64,000 bases of DNA. Source: Pectobacterium punjabense. Its GTDB lineage: Bacteria > Pseudomonadota > Gammaproteobacteria > Enterobacterales > Enterobacteriaceae. A model generated the notes under the pieces. The model was given only the letters and a program-made list of their open reading frames with translations. It made no database searches and was not told where the DNA came from. Every line of letters starts with the position of its first letter. Position 1 is the first letter of the stretch. A program made the position numbers and the translations under genes. Location of the stretch: NCBI RefSeq assembly GCF_012427845.1, contig NZ_CP038498.1:2542001-2606000 (forward strand), written 5' to 3'. Of the stretch, positions 16,603-25,816 are shown one piece after another.

Positions 16603-17617
16603 TGATGACCTCCACCCCAAAGGTATTCTGTCGAATATAAGAAATAGCCGCAGCGAGATTTTCCGCTGCCGGATCGTCACGGTATGAAATCTGGGCAATA
16701 ATATGCCCCAACGCGCGATCGTTAATATATTCAATATTGCCGTGTAGAATATTTACCGAAACCTGAAACTGCTGCGCCACGTCGGATAATATCGGTTGTT
16801 CTACCGAATCATCGGCGAAAAGTATTTTTAACAAGACGCCTTTATTATTTTGCTTAAAGCGCTCAGGTAATTCGACCGGACTGGTATGGCTAACCAGCTG
16901 TTTGGTATAAGCGTGTTGAGGCGCTGAGAAGATCGTAAAAACGTCACCCTCTTCTACAATATTCCCGCCCGTCATTACCGCCATACGCTGACAAATACTT
17001 TTAATCACGCTCATTTCGTGGGAAATCAGCACGATCGTGATACCTAACCGGACATTAATACTCTTCAATAACGCCAGAATAGATGCCGACGTTTCCAGAT
17101 CCAACGCCGAGGTGGGTTCATCACACAGCAGCACTTCGGGATGGTTGGCAATGGCACGAGCAATGCCAACACGCTGCTTTTGTCCGCCACTCAGCTGCGC
17201 CGGATAAGCGGTTCCTTTATCCTGCAATCCAACCAGCGCCAGAATTTCCGGCACGCGCTCAGCAATCTCCGCTTTGCTTTTACCCGCAGCACGCAGGCTG
17301 AACGCCACATTGTCATAGACATTGCGGGTGTGCATCAGATTAAAATGCTGGAAGATCATGCCAATACGTTGCCGATGCTGGCGCAACTCGCGGCCAGACG
17401 CATCACTGATCAGCGTATCGCCCAGAAACACCCGCCCTTCGGTGGGACGCTGTAATAAATTGATCGTCCGCAGCAGCGTACTTTTCCCTGCGCCGCTGGT
17501 GCCGACAATCCCAAAAACTTCACCCTGTTGAATGGTCAGGTTGACGTTGTTTACCGCCCTGGACTGTGCAGTTTTCCCGGCGGGGAAATCAACGCTCACG
17601 TTTTCTAACCGAATCAT
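16595..17617 (-). CDS. MetN-type ABC importer ATPase with C-terminal NIL domain
   Basis: About 340 residues from the ATG at 17617 (MIRLENVSVDF). An in-frame GTG four codons upstream sits on the AGGAG and is less likely. Walker A GTSGAGKST is at residues 39-47, then LSGGQKQR and LLCDEPTSALD. The last 80 residues form the ACT-like NIL domain that in E. coli MetN binds methionine for trans-inhibition. It is the first gene of metN-metI-racemase. I found no MetJ-type AGACGTCT repeats in the 399-base spacer upstream, which argues mildly against standard methionine control. Confidence 0.9.
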   Translation of the reverse strand: MIRLENVSVDFPAGKTAQSRAVNNVNLTIQQGEVFGIVGTSGAGKSTLLRTINLLQRPTEGRVFLGDTLISDASGRELRQHRQRIGMIFQHFNLMHTRNVYDNVAFSLRAAGKSKAEIAERVPEILALVGLQDKGTAYPAQLSGGQKQRVGIARAIANHPEVLLCDEPTSALDLETSASILALLKSINVRLGITIVLISHEMSVIKSICQRMAVMTGGNIVEEGDVFTIFSAPQHAYTKQLVSHTSPVELPERFKQNNKGVLLKILFADDSVEQPILSDVAQQFQVSVNILHGNIEYINDRALGHIIAQISYRDDPAAENLAAAISYIRQNTFGVEVIND

Positions 17618-18016
17618 TACCTGACTCACTCCTGCTATTGCTGACTATTTTAAGAGATGTAACGTCGGCATACGCAACCGTGTGCCTGTTTGATGTAGGG
17701 AAGCCTTTGTCCGTGGGTAAAACCATTTCGCACTAGTCTGCGTTAAGCCTGTGCCACGGAACCATTTCACTTGTTATTTTGAACAGAGATAGGCTCTTCA
17801 TCGCCTTTTTAGATTGAGGAATAACCGGGCTATTTTTGGCTGCCATTTTTGTTATAATTCGATTAATTTCTTATAAATCAATAAAATACTTAAAAATTAT
17901 CGTCTATTTAAGTTAGAGAGAAATGAGCTTTGCGTCAATGATAAAAAAAGCAAATCACCTTTCTGTTTTTTAGAAGCTTTTTTATGCTTTTTACTTCTAT
18001 ATAGTCACGCGCAGTT
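17618..18016. other. AT-rich spacer upstream of the MetN-like importer operon
   Basis: 399 bases without a supported gene. It should contain the importer operon promoter (reading leftward) and the 3' end of the HAD phosphatase transcript. The right half is strongly AT-rich, with A- and T-runs near 17860-18000. AGGAG lies just before the ATPase ATG. I see no clear operator and no stable terminator. Confidence 0.5.
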
Positions 18017-18679
18017 TTATGCAGGATGTGATGACATTATCTTGTCGATCGCATGGCATAACTCAGTTGGCTGAGCACACAGGGCGTCAGCCTGATGGGT
18101 TGTTAGCTCATTGGCCGTTCCGTATCCCCACAGTACACCGACGGATAATAAATGGTTGTTTTGTGCTGCAATAATGTCGTCCTCTCTATCTCCCACCATG
18201 ATTGAACAACGTGGTTTCAACCCATTTTTAGTCAGTAAATGAGCTAATAGTTTTGTCTTATCATCCATTTTTCCATCCGACGACGTCCCAATGATGTCTG
18301 AGAAGAAAGGGCTTATCTTCATATCATCGAGTATTTTCCCAGCGAATAGTTGTCTTTTAGATGTCGCAATAAACAGTTTATCGCCACGCTGTTTTAAGGT
18401 TTTCAGCACTGGCAGCACCCCTTCATAGATAACACTATTGTAAAGTCCGAATTGACCATAATGCGCACGATACAGGTTTATTGTTTCTTCTACTCTGTTG
18501 TCACCATAAGGCTCCAACAGTGTTCTGACAATATTGTGCATGGGTGGCCCAATGAGCGATGAAATGTCAATGTCGTCATCAATCATATGCCCTTGTTTTC
18601 GAATGGCATAAATAAGGCTCTCTTTAATTCCCGGAACAGAATCAATGATGGTTCCATCTAAATCAAAAATGATATTCAT
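18017..18679 (-). CDS. HAD-superfamily phosphatase (phosphoglycolate phosphatase-like)
   Basis: 220 residues. Motif I DLDGTIID is at residues 6-13 with the nucleophile Asp6, a motif II-type threonine lies in LFIATSKRQ, and the acidic motif IV is MVGDREDDIIAA. A helical cap sits between motifs I and II, as in the Gph/PpaX/beta-phosphoglucomutase subgroup. It is a monocistronic gene divergent from the acid phosphatase gene at 18890. The substrate cannot be told from sequence. Confidence 0.85.
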   Translation of the reverse strand: MNIIFDLDGTIIDSVPGIKESLIYAIRKQGHMIDDDIDISSLIGPPMHNIVRTLLEPYGDNRVEETINLYRAHYGQFGLYNSVIYEGVLPVLKTLKQRGDKLFIATSKRQLFAGKILDDMKISPFFSDIIGTSSDGKMDDKTKLLAHLLTKNGLKPRCSIMVGDREDDIIAAQNNHLLSVGVLWGYGTANELTTHQADALCAQPTELCHAIDKIMSSHPA

Positions 18680-18889
18680 ACCGACATTTCCCCGTTGTCT
18701 GATTTTCTGGCTTCACATTTCCTTTTAGGCTTATCCAAGAATAAGTCATGATGGGTTCTAAAACATAACAAAGCATAATAATTCGTTGATAAGTATCTCA
18801 AAATATATCCTGAAACATTACTATCACAATCTGCATCTAGCCTGATCCTGCACCAACAAACGTTTATCCTCTCCATTAAGGATGCCATC

Positions 18890-20197
18890 ATGCGTCATCG
18901 CACGACTCTGTTTGCGACGATCGGAACATTACCGATTGCCAGTCTCTTTCTACTACCGCTTTCCGGGTTTGCTGCCCCACCTCAGCCGGAGAGTGCGACT
19001 ATTAGCACCCTTGTCGATACCACCACACAGGCCAGTAGCCGCCCCCGCGTCATAGAACTGGAACAATCTATTCAGGCCGCACTACGCAAGGCGATACAGG
19101 GCGATGCCCCACAGCTCACCCGCGCGCAATTGGAAAAGGCACAAGAAACACCGCAGCAGGCGGATATCAACTGGCTCAACAACAGCGGCTATGATTTCGC
19201 GGTAAAAACCAACCAGCAAGCAGGCATTGCGCTACTGGAATCCTTTTCACACCTTTCTACCGATGTGTTACAGCAAAATACGGCTATCGTGACGCGCATT
19301 AATCGTGAAGCCACAACGGGTCAACGCGAACAGGCGCTAGTGGATGCTGAAGGCCAGGGGTATCTCTACTATCTGGCTGATGCATTGGGCCCACGGCTGG
19401 GTAAGATATTTATCACCGCCTATGACCGCGGTGAAATCCGTAAGGCCGCCGTGTTGCTCAAGCTATCCGCCGTCAGCACGTCCGCTGCCAAGCAACATTT
19501 TAACTATCCTCGTCCTTTCCTACAGCCGAACAATACGATTCATTTGGTGCCAGACACCGCTGTAATTGGCGATAACAAACCGTATACCGCTACCGGCGGC
19601 GCATTTCCGAGCGGACATACCAATACAGGTTACACCGATGCTCTACTACTAGCGGAAATGATCCCTGAGCGTTTCGTTCCGCTGATCGATCGCGGTGCAC
19701 GCTATGGCTATTCACGCGTCGTACTGGGTGTGCATTATCCGTTGGACGTGATCGGTTCACGCATGATTGCCGAACGCAACGTGGCACATTATCTCAACGA
19801 TCCGCAGTATCGCCGGCTGTTTGAACAGGCCAAAGCCGAGTTACGCAGCGCGTTAGAGAAAGCTTGTGGCACCACGTTGAGCGACTGCGCTAAAAACTCA
19901 CCACAGGACGACCCTTACGCTGCACCGGAAATGAAAATGTTTTATCACTACACCATGACGTACGGCCTACCCGCTCAGCCTGGTGCGGCATCTCCGGTTA
20001 GCGTTCCCGAAGGTGCCGAAGTCTTGCTCGACGCTGTACTGCCAACGCTCTCCGCCGCCCAACGCAGAAACCTGATGGTGAAAACCGCGCTGGCCGATGG
20101 CTACCCGCTTTCCGGCGAACCGGGTGATAAAGGGGCGCAGAATTTCTGGCAGCGCCTTAATCTTCATGATGCTGTGAAGTTAGCTCAACACCGTTAG
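18890..20197 (+). CDS. Secreted PAP2-family acid phosphatase
   Basis: 435 residues with an N-terminal signal peptide (MRHRTTLFATIGTLPIASLF... ending near FAA-PP). The three PAP2/class-A acid phosphatase motifs are present: K-x6-RP in KQHFNYPRP (about 200-209), PSGHT in GGAFPSGHTNTG (about 240) and SR-x5-H-x3-D in SRVVLGVHYPLD (about 275-286). It probably removes phosphate from organic esters in the periplasm. It is longer than PhoN-type enzymes (about 250 residues) because of N- and C-terminal extensions. A strong hairpin follows the stop. Confidence 0.88.
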   Translation: MRHRTTLFATIGTLPIASLFLLPLSGFAAPPQPESATISTLVDTTTQASSRPRVIELEQSIQAALRKAIQGDAPQLTRAQLEKAQETPQQADINWLNNSGYDFAVKTNQQAGIALLESFSHLSTDVLQQNTAIVTRINREATTGQREQALVDAEGQGYLYYLADALGPRLGKIFITAYDRGEIRKAAVLLKLSAVSTSAAKQHFNYPRPFLQPNNTIHLVPDTAVIGDNKPYTATGGAFPSGHTNTGYTDALLLAEMIPERFVPLIDRGARYGYSRVVLGVHYPLDVIGSRMIAERNVAHYLNDPQYRRLFEQAKAELRSALEKACGTTLSDCAKNSPQDDPYAAPEMKMFYHYTMTYGLPAQPGAASPVSVPEGAEVLLDAVLPTLSAAQRRNLMVKTALADGYPLSGEPGDKGAQNFWQRLNLHDAVKLAQHR

Positions 20198-20200
20198 CGG

Positions 20201-20243
20201 TAACCCTCTTCCTCCACGTTTTCGTGCACGGGGAAGAGGGTTA
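20201..20243 (+). terminator. Terminator-like hairpin after the acid phosphatase gene
   Basis: A perfect 12-bp stem TAACCCTCTTCC / GGAAGAGGGTTA with a 19-base loop starts four bases after the acid phosphatase stop. It is followed by an A/T-rich tail rather than a clean T-run. Confidence 0.7.
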
Positions 20244-20571
20244 TCATTAAAAATAAAAATTAATAACGGAAATTTATCATTCTTACTATTATCGTCATCC
20301 TTCGTATTGTTTCATTTTTATTAAAAAACAACCATGTTGTTTTTTTAAAATAATCACAATGACGATACCATGGCGTAAAAAAACGGGCTTCATGGCATTA
20401 CCTTAACGATTATTTTATTCACTTAGCTGTAACGGTAACTTTCCGGCTAGGATAATATTTTAATTATTACCAACCAGTCAGCATAGAATATTGAACAGTT
20501 TGTAAATCAATGTAAACAACTGCTATCGCAAGCCCCTTCATGCCATTTTTAAATTTTAGTTAATCTCAACA

Positions 20572-20598
20572 TAAACCTTCTCTTTCTCCCGTCGATAT
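20572..20598 (+). promoter_or_regulatory. FliA (sigma-28) type promoter for the chemoreceptor
   Basis: TAAA (20572-20575), then exactly 15 bases, then GTCGATAT (20591-20598). This compares with the flagellar class 3 consensus TAAA-N15-GCCGATAA: all four -35 bases and six of eight -10 bases match. It lies 42 bases upstream of the chemoreceptor ATG. Confidence 0.65.
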
Positions 20599-20639
20599 AA
20601 AAATACCGCTCCTTATTCGGGAGTCATTTAGAGGTACTT

Positions 20640-22166
20640 ATGAGCATTAAACTTAAATTAATTTCGGTTATGTTGTTAATGGCATTATTGCTTTTGGTTG
20701 TCTCTGTTACCGGTTTGTTTGGCATAAATAATACCAATCAATCGATAAAAACGCTGTATCAAGATCGGCTGATCGCACTGGGCTATCTGGATAATATCAC
20801 CAGACAGGTAAACAACGTGATGTTTGAAATTGCCAGCGTTGATCTCTCGCAGCCAAACAATGTCAGAGCTGGACTGGCGCACATCGCAGAAGCACAAAAA
20901 ATTTATGACGCGCAATGGGACTTATACAGTAAGACTTATTTAACAGGCGAAGAAAAAACCTTAGAAGAACAATTTGCCGTTTTATACAAACAGTACAATG
21001 AAAAAGCGGTTATTCCCGCCATTAATGCAATACAAAAAAATGACACGAACGCATTAGAGTATATTATCAATCACACACTAAAAAGCGAATATGAACCCCT
21101 GCAAAAAATTGCCGACCAGTTGATTAAATTACAATCTGATGTTGGCCAGGAACTCTATTCCGAATCACAAAGTAGTTTCAATAAAATATTATTCTCCGTG
21201 GTGATTATCCTTTTGGCGGGAATAATCATCGTTGCGTTATCAGGCTGGCGGTTGATTATGTCAATTGCCGTGCCGATAAAGCATGCCGTAGATTTGGCAA
21301 GAAAAGTGGCGAGTGGCGATCTGACGCATCGTATCGCCATTACCTCGCGCGATGAAATGGGACAGTTGCAAACCGCACTACGAGAAATGGTGCTGAATCT
21401 GACGGATATCGTAGAGCGCGTACACAGCAACGCCGATATTATCGCAACCGCATCCAGCCAGATTAGCAGCGGCAATATCGATCTCTCCTCCCGCACCGAG
21501 CAGCAGGCCAGTTCACTGGAAGAAACCGCAGCATCAATGGAACAGATGACCTCCTCCGTCAAGCAGAATGCGACCCACGCCGCCCACGCCAGTCAGTTGG
21601 CGACAACCGCTTCGCAACGCGCTGTTGATGGAGGCAAGATGATGGGTGATGTCACATCAGCGATGCAAACCATGGTGTCATCCGCAGAAAAAATCACCAA
21701 TATTATCAGCGTAATCGACGGTATCGCGTTTCAAACCAACATCCTCGCGTTGAACGCCGCCGTGGAGGCCGCTCGCGCGGGAGAACAGGGACGAGGCTTT
21801 GCGGTCGTTGCCGGTGAAGTCCGCACTTTGGCACAACGCAGTGCAAATGCGGCCAAAGAGATTAAAAGCCTGATCGGGACGTCCGTCGAACAGGCAACGC
21901 TCGGCCATGCTGTCGTCATCGATGCGGGCAGTACGATTCAGAGCGTGGTGGAAGACATAAAACGTGTGGCATCGCTCGTAACCGAAATTTCCACTGCCAG
22001 TAATGAGCAAAGTCTGGGGATTGGGCAGATTAATACCGCCATTTCACAGATGGAAACCGTCACGCAGCAAAACGCCGCGCTGGTTAACGAAGCCGCCGCT
22101 GCCGCGGGTTCGCTGTCCGAGCGGGCGGGTGAACTCAGCCATGCCGTTGCCGCGTTCCGTATCTAA
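20640..22166 (+). CDS. Methyl-accepting chemotaxis protein
   Basis: 508 residues in typical MCP order: TM1 (about 8-30), a periplasmic four-helix-bundle sensor (about 31-185), TM2 (about 186-208), HAMP (about 209-262) and a cytoplasmic coiled-coil signalling domain. The hairpin tip [20 protein letters not shown] is intact. Methylation-type segments are visible (EEQQ-like [19 protein letters not shown]). No NWETF-type CheR-binding pentapeptide ends the protein, so adaptation may depend on other receptors. GAGG sits five bases before the ATG. The ligand is unknown. Confidence 0.95.
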   Translation: MSIKLKLISVMLLMALLLLVVSVTGLFGINNTNQSIKTLYQDRLIALGYLDNITRQVNNVMFEIASVDLSQPNNVRAGLAHIAEAQKIYDAQWDLYSKTYLTGEEKTLEEQFAVLYKQYNEKAVIPAINAIQKNDTNALEYIINHTLKSEYEPLQKIADQLIKLQSDVGQELYSESQSSFNKILFSVVIILLAGIIIVALSGWRLIMSIAVPIKHAVDLARKVASGDLTHRIAITSRDEMGQLQTALREMVLNLTDIVERVHSNADIIATASSQISSGNIDLSSRTEQQASSLEETAASMEQMTSSVKQNATHAAHASQLATTASQRAVDGGKMMGDVTSAMQTMVSSAEKITNIISVIDGIAFQTNILALNAAVEAARAGEQGRGFAVVAGEVRTLAQRSANAAKEIKSLIGTSVEQATLGHAVVIDAGSTIQSVVEDIKRVASLVTEISTASNEQSLGIGQINTAISQMETVTQQNAALVNEAAAAAGSLSERAGELSHAVAAFRI

Positions 22167-22200
22167 CGCCCCTCTTTTTTTCACCGCCCCGCGCAATCGC

Positions 22201-23502
22201 TTACCCGCGCGCGCGGGCGTCGATTATCGCTAATACGTCGCTCAGCGTGGTTAAAAACACATCGGCATGTTCTTCCAGAAACACCAGCGGTGGACGAATT
22301 TTCAGCACGTTCGCCGCAGGCCCTGTCGCACTGATCAGCACACCACGCTGACGCATCGCGTTCACCACCTGCAACGCAGATTCAGTTGCCGGAGATTTAC
22401 TTTCGCGATCGCTGACCAACTCCACCCCGATAAACAGACCGTAAGCCCGAATATCACCAATGAGTGGAAAATCCTGCGCCAGCAATTGTAGCCCTTGACG
22501 CAAATAGTCGCCGACCCGCTGGGCATTCTGCTGCAACCGCTCTTCCCGAATCACCCGCAGCACCGCGTGCGCCGCCTGACAGGACACCGGATTACCGCCG
22601 AAGGTGTTGAAATAGCGCACATCGCGTCCGAAAGCATCGAACAGCGCGGAACGCCCCACCAATCCGGCGATCGGGTGTCCGTTGCCCATCGGCTTCCCTA
22701 AACTCACTAAATCCGGGACGACGCCATGACGCGCAAAGCCCCACAGCGATTCTCCAGTGCGTCCAAAGCCCGGCTGCACCTCATCCGCAATAAACAGCCC
22801 ACCCGCCTGACGAATCAGCGCCGCCGCCTGCGCCATTTCGCCTTTCGGCGCACAGAACACCCCGTCGCTGGAAAAAATGGTGTCCACCAACAGTGCAGCA
22901 GGACGAATCCCTTCTTGTTGCATCTGTGCCAGCGCATCACGAATACTGGTAAGAAATGCACCGGGCTGGCGATAGGTATCCGGCGCATCGATCAGCTTCA
23001 CATGATCCCCCCGCACCACACCCTCCCCCAACGACGGTGACAGTTCCGCCAGCGCACTGGTCACGCCGTGATACGCCCAACGCGTCACCAGGACACCCGT
23101 TCCCCCCGTAACATGTCGAGCGATGCGCAGCGCCAGATCGTTAGCCTCACTGCCGGTGCAGGTCAGCATCACATTGTTCAGCTCGGCGGGAAATTCGCTC
23201 AGCAAATCTTCCGCAAAATCGACAATTGCAGGGTGCAAATAACGTGTGTGAGTATTGAGCTGTGCGCTCTGCCACGCCATCGCCTCAACCACTGCCGGAT
23301 GGCAATGCCCGACTGAGGCCACATTGTTATAAACATCCAGATAACGTTTTCCCTGATGATCGAACAGCCATACGCCCTCGCCGCGCACAACGTGTAGCGG
23401 CTCTTCATAAAACAGGCGGTAACCACTACCCAGCACCCGCTGGCGGCGTGCCAACAACGCATCTGTCGCAATCATTTCAGACATCACTCCACTCTGATTC
23501 AT
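22201..23502 (-). CDS. Class-III PLP enzyme, likely amino-alcohol-phosphate phospho-lyase
   Basis: 433 residues from the ATG at 23502, which has AGGAG upstream and overlaps the kinase stop (ATGA). Asp240 (IADEVQPGFGRTG) and the PLP lysine K270 (SLGKPMGNGHP) are present. The closest functional relatives are the AGXT2L/phospho-lyase branch (ethanolamine-phosphate, phosphohydroxylysine), which shares the GKPMGNGHP block and is often linked to APH-type kinases. Coupling to such a kinase favours phospho-lyase over transaminase activity: phosphorylated amino alcohol to aldehyde, ammonia and phosphate. A plain aminotransferase remains possible. Confidence 0.78.
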   Translation of the reverse strand: MNQSGVMSEMIATDALLARRQRVLGSGYRLFYEEPLHVVRGEGVWLFDHQGKRYLDVYNNVASVGHCHPAVVEAMAWQSAQLNTHTRYLHPAIVDFAEDLLSEFPAELNNVMLTCTGSEANDLALRIARHVTGGTGVLVTRWAYHGVTSALAELSPSLGEGVVRGDHVKLIDAPDTYRQPGAFLTSIRDALAQMQQEGIRPAALLVDTIFSSDGVFCAPKGEMAQAAALIRQAGGLFIADEVQPGFGRTGESLWGFARHGVVPDLVSLGKPMGNGHPIAGLVGRSALFDAFGRDVRYFNTFGGNPVSCQAAHAVLRVIREERLQQNAQRVGDYLRQGLQLLAQDFPLIGDIRAYGLFIGVELVSDRESKSPATESALQVVNAMRQRGVLISATGPAANVLKIRPPLVFLEEHADVFLTTLSDVLAIIDARARG

Positions 23503-24608
23503 CGTACGTTCTCCTGGCAAGCCTGCTGTAGACGAGTCACAAACTGCGCATGGGAATAGGTCATCATGCGCTGTAAGCTGTGCCAACTGCGCGGCACATT
23601 ACGTAACAGATACTCTCGATTGTCGGGGTAGCGTGATGCGCGCCACTGCGCAATAGTTAGCGTCAGCGCCATGCGGGTCGCGATCAGATCCGGCAGCAGC
23701 GCGATCTCCCCCGGCGTTAATGGCATATGTTGGTGATACGCCGCAACAAACGGCAGAACATGCTCCAACAGATCCTGCCCCTCACCAACCTGATACGCCA
23801 GTGCGGTCGCCACTTCGCAGATTAACGGGGCGAACACGGCATCGCCAAAATCGATAATGCCGGTCACCCGCGTCGGCGACGAACGGCTCACCAGCACATT
23901 ATGCGGATTAAGATCGTTATGAATGACCTGACGGCGCAGCGTCGCCAACTCAGGGGCTACGTGGCTGTCATAGCGGTCAAAAATACGCTGAAGATGCTGA
24001 TACTGCTGGGGTTCAAACACGAAATCGAGGTAAGGACGCACCTGATCCGCCCGGCTGATATCCCACAGCAGCGAACGGTTTGCCGCCAGATGTGTAAAGC
24101 GGTGAAGTGCATTATCCAACTGCGCCAACGTACTCCCCAACTGCGGCATCAGCGCCGTTGAAGATGTGACCAGATGCTGCGGCACGCCTGCCAGATAGCT
24201 CACCAGCCGCACACGCAGCAGTTCGCCACCAATCTCAACGCCTGTTTCTGCCCGACCATTTTTTGTCAACCTGATACGCGGCACAGGCAGTTCAGGCGCA
24301 TGACTAGCCAGATGCAACAATAATGAAGTTTGGAAATCGCTGACGCCGGCGGGTTCCGCCGCGTTGATCACTTTCAGCATATAGCGTTCGTCTGGCGTGA
24401 CCGTCAGGCAGAAATTCATATCACGTTCGCCCTGAAGCAGGGTCATCTGCCCGAATAGGTCATATTCTTGCTGTGCAATCGCCAACGCCTGCTGGCAGGA
24501 AACCTGCGGTACAGGCTGCGTCATTAACTCATCATCGTGTGGTAAAGCCTCGGCAAATACCGGCTGGTTAGAGGCTGGACATTGCAACATGGGGGAAACA
24601 TCAGACAT
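23499..24608 (-). CDS. APH-family kinase, likely amino-alcohol or hydroxylysine kinase
   Basis: 369 residues from the ATG at 24608 (MSDVSPMLQC), with GGAGG correctly spaced; earlier in-frame ATGs lie inside the SDR gene. The aminoglycoside-phosphotransferase fold is shown by the catalytic loop IHNDLNPHN (Asp232) and the metal-binding IIDFGD (Asp254). Hydroxylysine kinase and ethanolamine-type kinases share this family. It overlaps the SDR gene by eight bases and the phospho-lyase gene by four, so the three are almost certainly one operon. The substrate is inferred from the partner enzyme. Confidence 0.78.
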   Translation of the reverse strand: MSDVSPMLQCPASNQPVFAEALPHDDELMTQPVPQVSCQQALAIAQQEYDLFGQMTLLQGERDMNFCLTVTPDERYMLKVINAAEPAGVSDFQTSLLLHLASHAPELPVPRIRLTKNGRAETGVEIGGELLRVRLVSYLAGVPQHLVTSSTALMPQLGSTLAQLDNALHRFTHLAANRSLLWDISRADQVRPYLDFVFEPQQYQHLQRIFDRYDSHVAPELATLRRQVIHNDLNPHNVLVSRSSPTRVTGIIDFGDAVFAPLICEVATALAYQVGEGQDLLEHVLPFVAAYHQHMPLTPGEIALLPDLIATRMALTLTIAQWRASRYPDNREYLLRNVPRSWHSLQRMMTYSHAQFVTRLQQACQENVR

Positions 24609-25335
24609 GCTGTCCTCCATTAATATGGATTTCTGCACCATTGACGTAAGAAGCACCGGAGGTACAAAGAAAATAGATCAAACTTGCCACTTCTTCGGGT
24701 TTACCTAAACGCTGCATCGGCACCTGCCGCGCAATAATGTCATCCGTACCCGGTGACAGTATCGAGGTTTCAATTTCTCCCGGCGCAATCGCGTTGACGC
24801 GAACGCCGTGTGGACCAAAATCAAACGCCATTTCTCGCGTCAACGCAGATAGCGCCGCTTTTGAGGTAGCGTAGGCAACGCCGGCAAAGGGATGCACACG
24901 CGACCCCGCAATCGAGGTCACATTGATGATGCATCCCTGTGATGCTTTGAGTTCATCGAACAAACCGTTTGCCAGCAGCGCACTGGAGAAGAGGTTGACG
25001 TTGAAAACGCGCAGCCAGGTGGCATAGTCCGTATCGCATATGCCCAGACGTTGCCCTCCTTCACCCTTTGGCGAAATCCCTGCGTTATCAACCAGCGCAT
25101 CCAGGCGACCGCCTAGCTTTTCCTTAATCAGCGGCAGCGTCTGTTGCAGGCTATCGATGTCTTCCAAATCGAGATGAATATGATTGAGTAACTTTTCCGC
25201 CCACGGGCACTCTTCTGCCCAGTTCTGACGTGAAGCGGTAAAGATCCTCCACCCTGCCGCGTGGAAATGCTTAACGGTAGCATGTCCAATCCCCCGGCTG
25301 GCACCGGTCAGCAGTAACGTTTTTTGCGCAGTCAT
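24601..25335 (-). CDS. Short-chain dehydrogenase/reductase of the amino-alcohol operon
   Basis: 244 residues of the classical SDR family. The NAD(P)-binding motif TGASRGIGHA is at residues 10-19, NAG lies near residue 85, and the catalytic Ser/Tyr/Lys occur in NVTSIAGS and YATSKAAL. It is the first gene of the SDR-kinase-phospho-lyase operon. A plausible role is interconversion of an amino ketone and amino alcohol (for example aminoacetone and 1-aminopropan-2-ol), but this is inference. An inverted repeat lies just upstream of the start at 25364-25385. Confidence 0.85.
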   Translation of the reverse strand: MTAQKTLLLTGASRGIGHATVKHFHAAGWRIFTASRQNWAEECPWAEKLLNHIHLDLEDIDSLQQTLPLIKEKLGGRLDALVDNAGISPKGEGGQRLGICDTDYATWLRVFNVNLFSSALLANGLFDELKASQGCIINVTSIAGSRVHPFAGVAYATSKAALSALTREMAFDFGPHGVRVNAIAPGEIETSILSPGTDDIIARQVPMQRLGKPEEVASLIYFLCTSGASYVNGAEIHINGGQHV

Positions 25336-25363
25336 ACCGTACCTCCTGAGCCTTTGTACACAC

Positions 25364-25389
25364 GCATCAAAATGGTGTTTGATGCATCA
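25364..25389. promoter_or_regulatory. Palindromic operator candidate upstream of the SDR operon
   Basis: GCATCAAA (25364-25371) and TTTGATGC (25378-25385) form a perfect 8-bp inverted repeat around a 6-base spacer. The perfect 10-bp palindrome TGATGCATCA (25380-25389) overlaps it. The same TGATGCATCA plus TTTGATGC combination occurs upstream of the binding-protein gene at 29182-29200. Confidence 0.6.
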
Positions 25390-25566
25390 TAAATTGGGTT
25401 TTAAAAAAAGCTGAAGAAAATTTCAGCGAAATCTAATCTTTTTACGAATACATACATCCTAATGTGAAAGTTTCGTGCGTATTAGTAGCGCTATTTCTCT
25501 GTGACTTCATCACACGCCCGACAAGGCGCGCTCAATCGCCGCAGCGCCTTGACCACTGGCTTTTTC

Positions 25567-25713
25567 GACGCTAATTATATCGCTGCGCGATGCCTTCGTC
25601 GGTATCAGACTTAACGAACCGCTTGCGACACGTTCCCTACGTGGCGCAAGCTTTCGCCGCATCCATGCGGCTCATCCTAAGCCTGATATCTCCTCAGCAT
25701 AATTTCTTACGCC
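25567..25713 (-). repeat. Short copy of a dispersed hairpin-rich intergenic repeat
   Basis: Read on the minus strand, this 147-base stretch aligns nearly end to end with 50085-50304. Shared blocks are GGCGTAAGAAATTATGCTGA, GGCTTAGGATGAGCCGCA, GGATGCGGCGAAAGCTTGCG and AACGTGTCGCAAGCG. It lacks about 75 bases found in the middle of the other copy. The ends are imperfect inverted repeats built on AATTAT. It is non-coding. Confidence 0.75.
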
Positions 25714-25816
25714 GGATAACAGTAAAAACCATCATAAACTGCGGTATTTGTGTGTAAAAAACTGAAATAAGATGCCAACACGCACGAAACATAACGCATA
25801 CCCTACGTGCGCCAGA

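Larger units (their letters stand above)
20198..20639. other. AT-rich spacer upstream of the chemoreceptor gene
   Basis: 442 bases with no supported gene. The first 45 bases hold the acid phosphatase terminator and the last 70 hold a FliA-like promoter. The middle (20245-20570) is very AT-rich and shows no clear element beyond A/T tracts. Confidence 0.6.
25336..25816. other. Gene-free spacer between the SDR operon and the ABC permease
   Basis: 481 bases. It contains the SDR operon promoter region with its palindromes (25364-25389), then AT-rich sequence, then the miniature repeat at 25567-25713. No protein frame in it resembles a known family. Confidence 0.6.

Noticed and set aside
17750..17800. 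Possible HrpL (hrp) box starting GGAACC near 17759
   Set aside because: The required CCAC half at 15-17 bases downstream is missing; a similar GGAACC near 50400 also lacks it.
17618..18016. MetJ operator before the MetN-like gene
   Set aside because: No tandem AGACGTCT-like 8-mers could be found by eye.
18676..18891. 71-codon minus-strand frame overlapping the HAD gene start by four bases
   Set aside because: It occupies the divergent promoter region, has cysteine/arginine-rich composition unlike a real protein and no family resemblance; the ATGA overlap looks accidental.
22170..22220. Terminator between the chemoreceptor gene and the phospho-lyase gene
   Set aside because: A T-run exists (CTTTTTTT) but no stable stem precedes it.
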